Part shown: positions 59,801 through 64,000 of the stretch, one piece after another
How positions within the stretch are numbered: the stretch's first letter is position 1
Layout: each line of letters begins with the position of its first letter
Assembly (NCBI RefSeq): GCF_000006565.2
Contig: NC_031472.1
Span: 530,727 to 594,726, forward strand
Origin: Toxoplasma gondii ME49
Taxonomy: Eukaryota; Apicomplexa; Conoidasida; Eucoccidiorida; Sarcocystidae
Reading direction: 5' to 3'
Length of the DNA: 64,000 nucleotides
Translations under genes and position numbers: made by a program
Notes under the pieces: model-generated
The model's input: the letters and a program-made list of their open reading frames with translations, nothing else
Database searches by the model: none
Told to the model about the DNA's origin: nothing

Positions 59801-62183
59801 TGCTACTTTGCAAAAATACATTCATATGAGAAGCGTGACGGTGCGCACCCATCCTGTCACATGAGTGCCAAATCTCGATGGTCCAAGGCATGAAACCTTA
59901 CGTGAGGTAGAATTGGACGCTTGGTCGCTTGCTGGTGTAAGGAATGGCATCGTTCCAATCTGGACGCTGAGTGGCGGAGCCTCGCAGCCAACTGGTAGTT
60001 TGATACGGGGAAGTGTTGTTTGCACTGGCTGCGGCATGGGCGTGGAGGATCCCCAATACCTGTGGATCACGAAGCACACAGCACAGGCGTCTGTCAGTTG
60101 AGTGTCTTTCCCTGTGGCTTCAACTAGGTTGTCGGATTTGCCATAGAAAACTCAAAAGATATCAACGACTGTTAGCACAAGTACAAATGATGGGCCTCAA
60201 AGAGACCGGTCGCGCTGGGGAGATTATCAACAGCAACTCTTTCCAGTTGTCCCCTAAAACGCCTACGGAAATCGATTGCAATTGATACCCCACCCTGGGG
60301 TGTGGGAAAACTTCTTTGCTTTTGGCAGCAAACCGCTCACGTGAGAGGAACCCCCTTACAAAAAAGTGCCGAAGGGGTACTGCACGGATCAGAAGGAGCA
60401 TCGAGGAAGCGGCAGAAGATAGCGCTGGATAGCCAACCTCCGGCGAGGCCGCTCATGCGGCACTCTCATCTCTGGTTTGTTTATCTTACTTTTCGCCCAA
60501 TCCTGGCTTGGGCCAAGTGGCGCTGTCCTTGCAGCTGATACCAGTTCCTTTTCCGTCACACACATAGACATTTATGTAGAGGGGCACTGTGTTAGGTACT
60601 CATGTGGGTATAGTACCTCTGGTGCATCAGAACCGCGCAGGTGGGTGTGTACCATGGGGGAAAGGCGCCGACGTAGCATTTGCGAGTGTTACGTTCTTAC
60701 CTGTTCGTGGTACCGGGCGCATGTGCCTGGCGAATATCCGTGGCGGCAACAGCACTGGCCATGTGTCCTTCCAGTAGTTCAGCATATGGGCTGAGGCCAC
60801 CAACAGTCGGAAGCTGGACCCATTGCTGCGCATCAAGAGGCTCCTGCGAGAAGTTCGTGAGCTGCCAGTGAGGCAACGGGATGACAGGGCGGTCTTTAGG
60901 CCACACCACACATCCGTCTTTCATCTCCAGTGTGATCAGACGTCCTCGTTTTTCTCCTCCCTGGGTGGTGCCTTCATTCTGCTCTTTGGCTGCAGACTGG
61001 TCCCGTCCGGGTGCAGACTTTTCGTCCTTGTCAGCACCTGTCTGGTCCACGCCTCCAAGTGCCTCGACGAGAGGTCCGCGGGAAGCGTCGCTTCGCTCTC
61101 GCTCTGTTGGCACCAGGCTGCTCCTAGTGCTGTGGCCGGAAGGCTGCCGTTCATCGTCGGCTTCGATGCCCGCGTTCCCCGCCAAAGCAGCATCGAGCTG
61201 AGTATTTGCGTTCGAACCGGTATGCGAAAACTGTCGAGAAGCATCCGAAGTTCTCCTGTCGTGAGTCGCACCATCGAATGAGTTTCCACCAGTGCTGGCC
61301 TTGTCGTCTGAAAATCCCCGTTCAGATGCAGAGCACGACGACCCTTCGCCGCCACTGCTGCCGTCAGTTGAGCGCATCTGAAAATAATCCTCTAGAGTGC
61401 CCTCGAAGGTGCAGATTTGAGTGACATTACCGCGGGACTGAATGCCCCATTTTCCGTGGCCAATGTTGGAGAAAAACAGGTTAGACCCTTTGCACGCCTG
61501 AACGGCATCTTCATGTGAAAACGGTTCCTCCTTTGCACGGTTCCGCAACGCGGGCGGGGGATTGGGAGCCACATATCCGCGCTTGGCAGGGACAGCGCCG
61601 GCTTGCTTGGTAGTTCCTTTGTTACCGTCTACCTCAGACTGCAGAACTACACGGCGGCTAAGAACCGGAGCCACTCTACCCATTCCAGGAATGGTGCCAC
61701 ACTGAAGGTCGCCACTTGTGTTGCGACTCCATGCAACGCTACCGCTGAAACCCTGGCTCGCATCGCTACTCTCATAGCGGCAGCCAAGGTCTCCTTGCCT
61801 AGGCTGCAAGGCGAGTGGGCCGGCCATCGCGTTGGGTAAAGGGAGAAACCAGAAAACTAATAAGACAGAAGATCCAGCAACCAGAATAAAAGACTTCGGC
61901 GGAGGCAACTCTCTGGCGTATCCCAGCAACTCCGAGAGAGTCTCCGCCCGGAATGTGCTCGAGTTCTGGACAGCGTCGCTCGCACGCGTGTCCTGTGGCA
62001 GATGGCGGTTCGGACGGTGTTTGGTCTTGCGAGCAAGGGTCCCGTAGGAGAAAATGCTACGCAGACGAAGAAAAAGCACTTGCAGCCGTGACCGTCAAAA
62101 AACAGCGCAAAAAGTGGCCTCTACAAGCAGTGTGAGAGAGCGTCGAGTTTAGCAGTGCGGTGCTGCGGGAACAGGAAGAACAT
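56865..62183 (-). CDS. Large signal-anchored coccidian protein of unknown function (about 1143 aa, 8 exons)
   Basis: Exons: 62183-62125 (tentative), 62056-60701, 60059-59902, 59697-58610, 58419-58144, 57852-57702, 57328-57122, 57001-56865. From the second exon on, all junctions are GT-AG with agreeing phases. The first exon is one phase-consistent choice supplying an ATG through a short intron; its start is uncertain. Near residue 75-100 there is a strong hydrophobic segment (FILVAGSSVLLVFWFLPLP) followed by NAMA, typical of an internal signal sequence or anchor. Next come a Cys-containing segment, a long Ser/Gly/Asp/Glu-rich linker, a more ordered region (GASLIVRLKVSEEDDVKLVI), an Ala/Met/His-rich stretch, a charged helix (EILMERHRALEKLRQMQMAA) and a compact C-terminus ending FVPMA. 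The family is not recognised. The architecture fits a rhoptry, dense-granule or other secretory-pathway protein of coccidia, but that is inference. Confidence 0.72.
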
Positions 62184-64000
62184 CACAATATCGGAGCCGC
62201 TAGCACAATCGCGACACGCTGCCTAGTTACGCGACAGTTTTCTCAAGCCGCGGCGCGGCCAAGCATGTGATGAGCGTGGACTGACCCTGCTCCTCTGCGG
62301 CGTTGCCGGCAGTGTTAGTCGAGACGAGTTAGGAAGACCCAGCAGAGGTTCGGCGAACAGCAGCTAGCTGGGAGGACACGATTTTGCCACGGGACGAAAC
62401 GAAATGGGCAAGGCAGGGTGCAATGTGATGTTTTTTTCGCTTGAGCGACCGGAGAGATGTCCGAACCTAGCTTTCTTCCAAAATACAGTCGAAACAGGAA
62501 TCCGGTTAGTAGGACGGGGATGTCCATAACCCAACGAAGAGGCACAGACGAGACGAGTACACTTGACGTAGGCGGCGCATGGGTCTCACCCCGTCTCCAG
62601 TGCGATAAATGCTATGTGCTCCAGAAAAACGGCAGCGATGATGCGCAAAATGGACGGACTCCGTGGGCTCGAAGTCAGCTGTCTTTGTCCATCTTGGCAA
62701 TGTTATGGCACTACGGATCACGTGTCCAAAAGTCCACCCCACGAGCAGACCATGGAATTGTCTTGTACGATCGCGACGGCGCGGTGGCGTGCCCGGGTAG
62801 TCCCGTGTGTATAGGTAGGGACCCTATAGTTTCTTACGTTGACCTATCCGTTAACGATTCTACTTTTAGAGAGGGACTCAGTTGACCAGAGCCGGACCTT
62901 CCAATGAAGAGCAGGGGCTTCTGCACGCCCCAGGAACGTCCCTGCAAGGCGTCCAAAGCACGTCGTCTTCCCCAAGGGGATCACAGTAATGCAGAGTTCA
63001 CCAAAGCAACAGCCGACTCGCTCTGCCTTGATAACAGTATCTTCTATATAGTAGAACGGAAGCCGACGTAACTGAACCCTTGTCTGTTGTTCAGTTTGTG
63101 CTCGCCGCAGGGCAGGGGCAAGGGTATAAGACATCGGTCCCTGGTGCTGAAGAAGCGTGGCAGTCACCAACATCCATCTATCTTTTTATTTCCCTCTGTG
63201 TTGGCCACAAGCTGACAGAGGATGCTTGTGCCGCGATGGCCCCAAATCTCTAGTGGAGTTAACTTTTTACGGTGGGGGGGAGGGGGTTCGCACAGACTGT
63301 CACCTTTTCGGTGGACTGCTATTAGCGATTCTGGCAGTGTTCTCGGTGGCGATGGAAGAGCGTAGCAGGATGGTCCTCTCTAGTTCCATAAACCAGTTGC
63401 GCTCACACAATCGAGCCAAAGCAACTGCATACTAACCACTTCCCGTCTTTGCTTTATAGGCCCCCTAGGGGAAGCGAAGCTCAGATGCCGCATACTATGC
63501 CAACACTGCCAGAACTGTGTATACAATCCCACTGACGATCAGGATTTCAGTAAGCATTGTGGTTGTTGATTCACTGGCCCTTTACCAGTGTTACCTGCTA
63601 GACGGATGGTGTACAAGCCAGGTCCACATGACTCCCCAATGGGCTTCCAGTGAAAATTTCGGTAGATTTTTTATGAAACTCACGTAGGCGGGAAACACCT
63701 ACATCGGACTATGGCGTGGCACGAATCTAGTGGCAGAATTTCACCTTCTGTGGCTCATGGATAGCAGATTCAGGGCCACTTGGTCGTATGTGGCCCACAG
63801 TTCGTATTCTACTTCTTTCTGTCCGCGTCTTCGTGTGAACAGATTTACTCAGGTTGCAGCTAGGACAGCTTCCAACGTAGCCCTTGGCAGTCAATTGTGT
63901 GTGCTCCCTTCCTCCCAACGCATAATTTGTCTGTGACCCGGCATGGAGAGCGGCGCCGCCGGGTTCTCTTTGTGTATTTTGATATCCCCACTTCAGTGGT
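62184..64000. other. Upstream region of the signal-anchored gene
   Basis: Promoter and leader side of the preceding minus-strand gene, then featureless DNA to the window edge. A 142-codon ATG frame on + (62457-62885) lacks recognisable motifs. I see no exon of another gene. Confidence 0.45.

Noticed and set aside
62457..62885. 142-codon plus-strand frame
   Set aside because: No recognisable motif or splice partner, and it lies in the promoter side of a minus-strand gene. Within chance expectation.

Overview
The window looks like nuclear DNA of a tissue-cyst-forming coccidian (Toxoplasma/Hammondia/Neospora group). Genes are intron-rich with GT-AG introns and pyrimidine-rich acceptors. Proteins are Ser/Ala/Gly-rich with long low-complexity linkers. 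There is a biopterin-dependent aromatic amino acid hydroxylase of the coccidian type, and two secretory proteins without a family I recognise. The species cannot be decided from the window alone. No bacterial operons, CRISPR arrays or intact mobile elements are visible.

Layout. 1-7314 has no supportable gene. 7315-25018 (+) is one giant gene whose eight exons I could join with every phase agreeing; it encodes about 4975 aa with TPR-like helical stretches and long disordered linkers. It converges on a minus-strand block: a 1336-aa signal-peptide protein with a beta-rich C-terminal domain (26243-32050), chaperonin subunit CCT-theta (34661-39954), an aromatic amino acid hydroxylase (43249-48136), an elongator tRNA-Met (50761-50833), a 73-aa twin-cysteine (CHCH-like) protein (53219-53440) and a second large membrane-anchored or secreted protein (56865-62183). 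The rest is intergenic DNA, UTR and introns with a few microsatellites and homopolymer runs.

How the genes relate. They are independent transcription units, not an operon. CCT-theta is a housekeeping folding subunit, but here several ATP-site motifs that are normally near-invariant are degenerate. The hydroxylase makes tyrosine and L-DOPA from phenylalanine; in T. gondii such enzymes have been tied to oocyst-wall biology and dopamine. The two secretory proteins are the best candidates for undescribed biology: one carries an RRL site resembling the ASP5 (TEXEL) export-protease motif just ahead of a beta-rich domain with an internal duplication.

Exon models were built by hand from frame continuity, GT-AG sites and phase. 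Total CDS length is divisible by three in each complete model. Starts are firmest for the giant gene, the first secretory protein and the CHCH-like gene, and weaker for the hydroxylase, CCT-theta and the second secretory protein.
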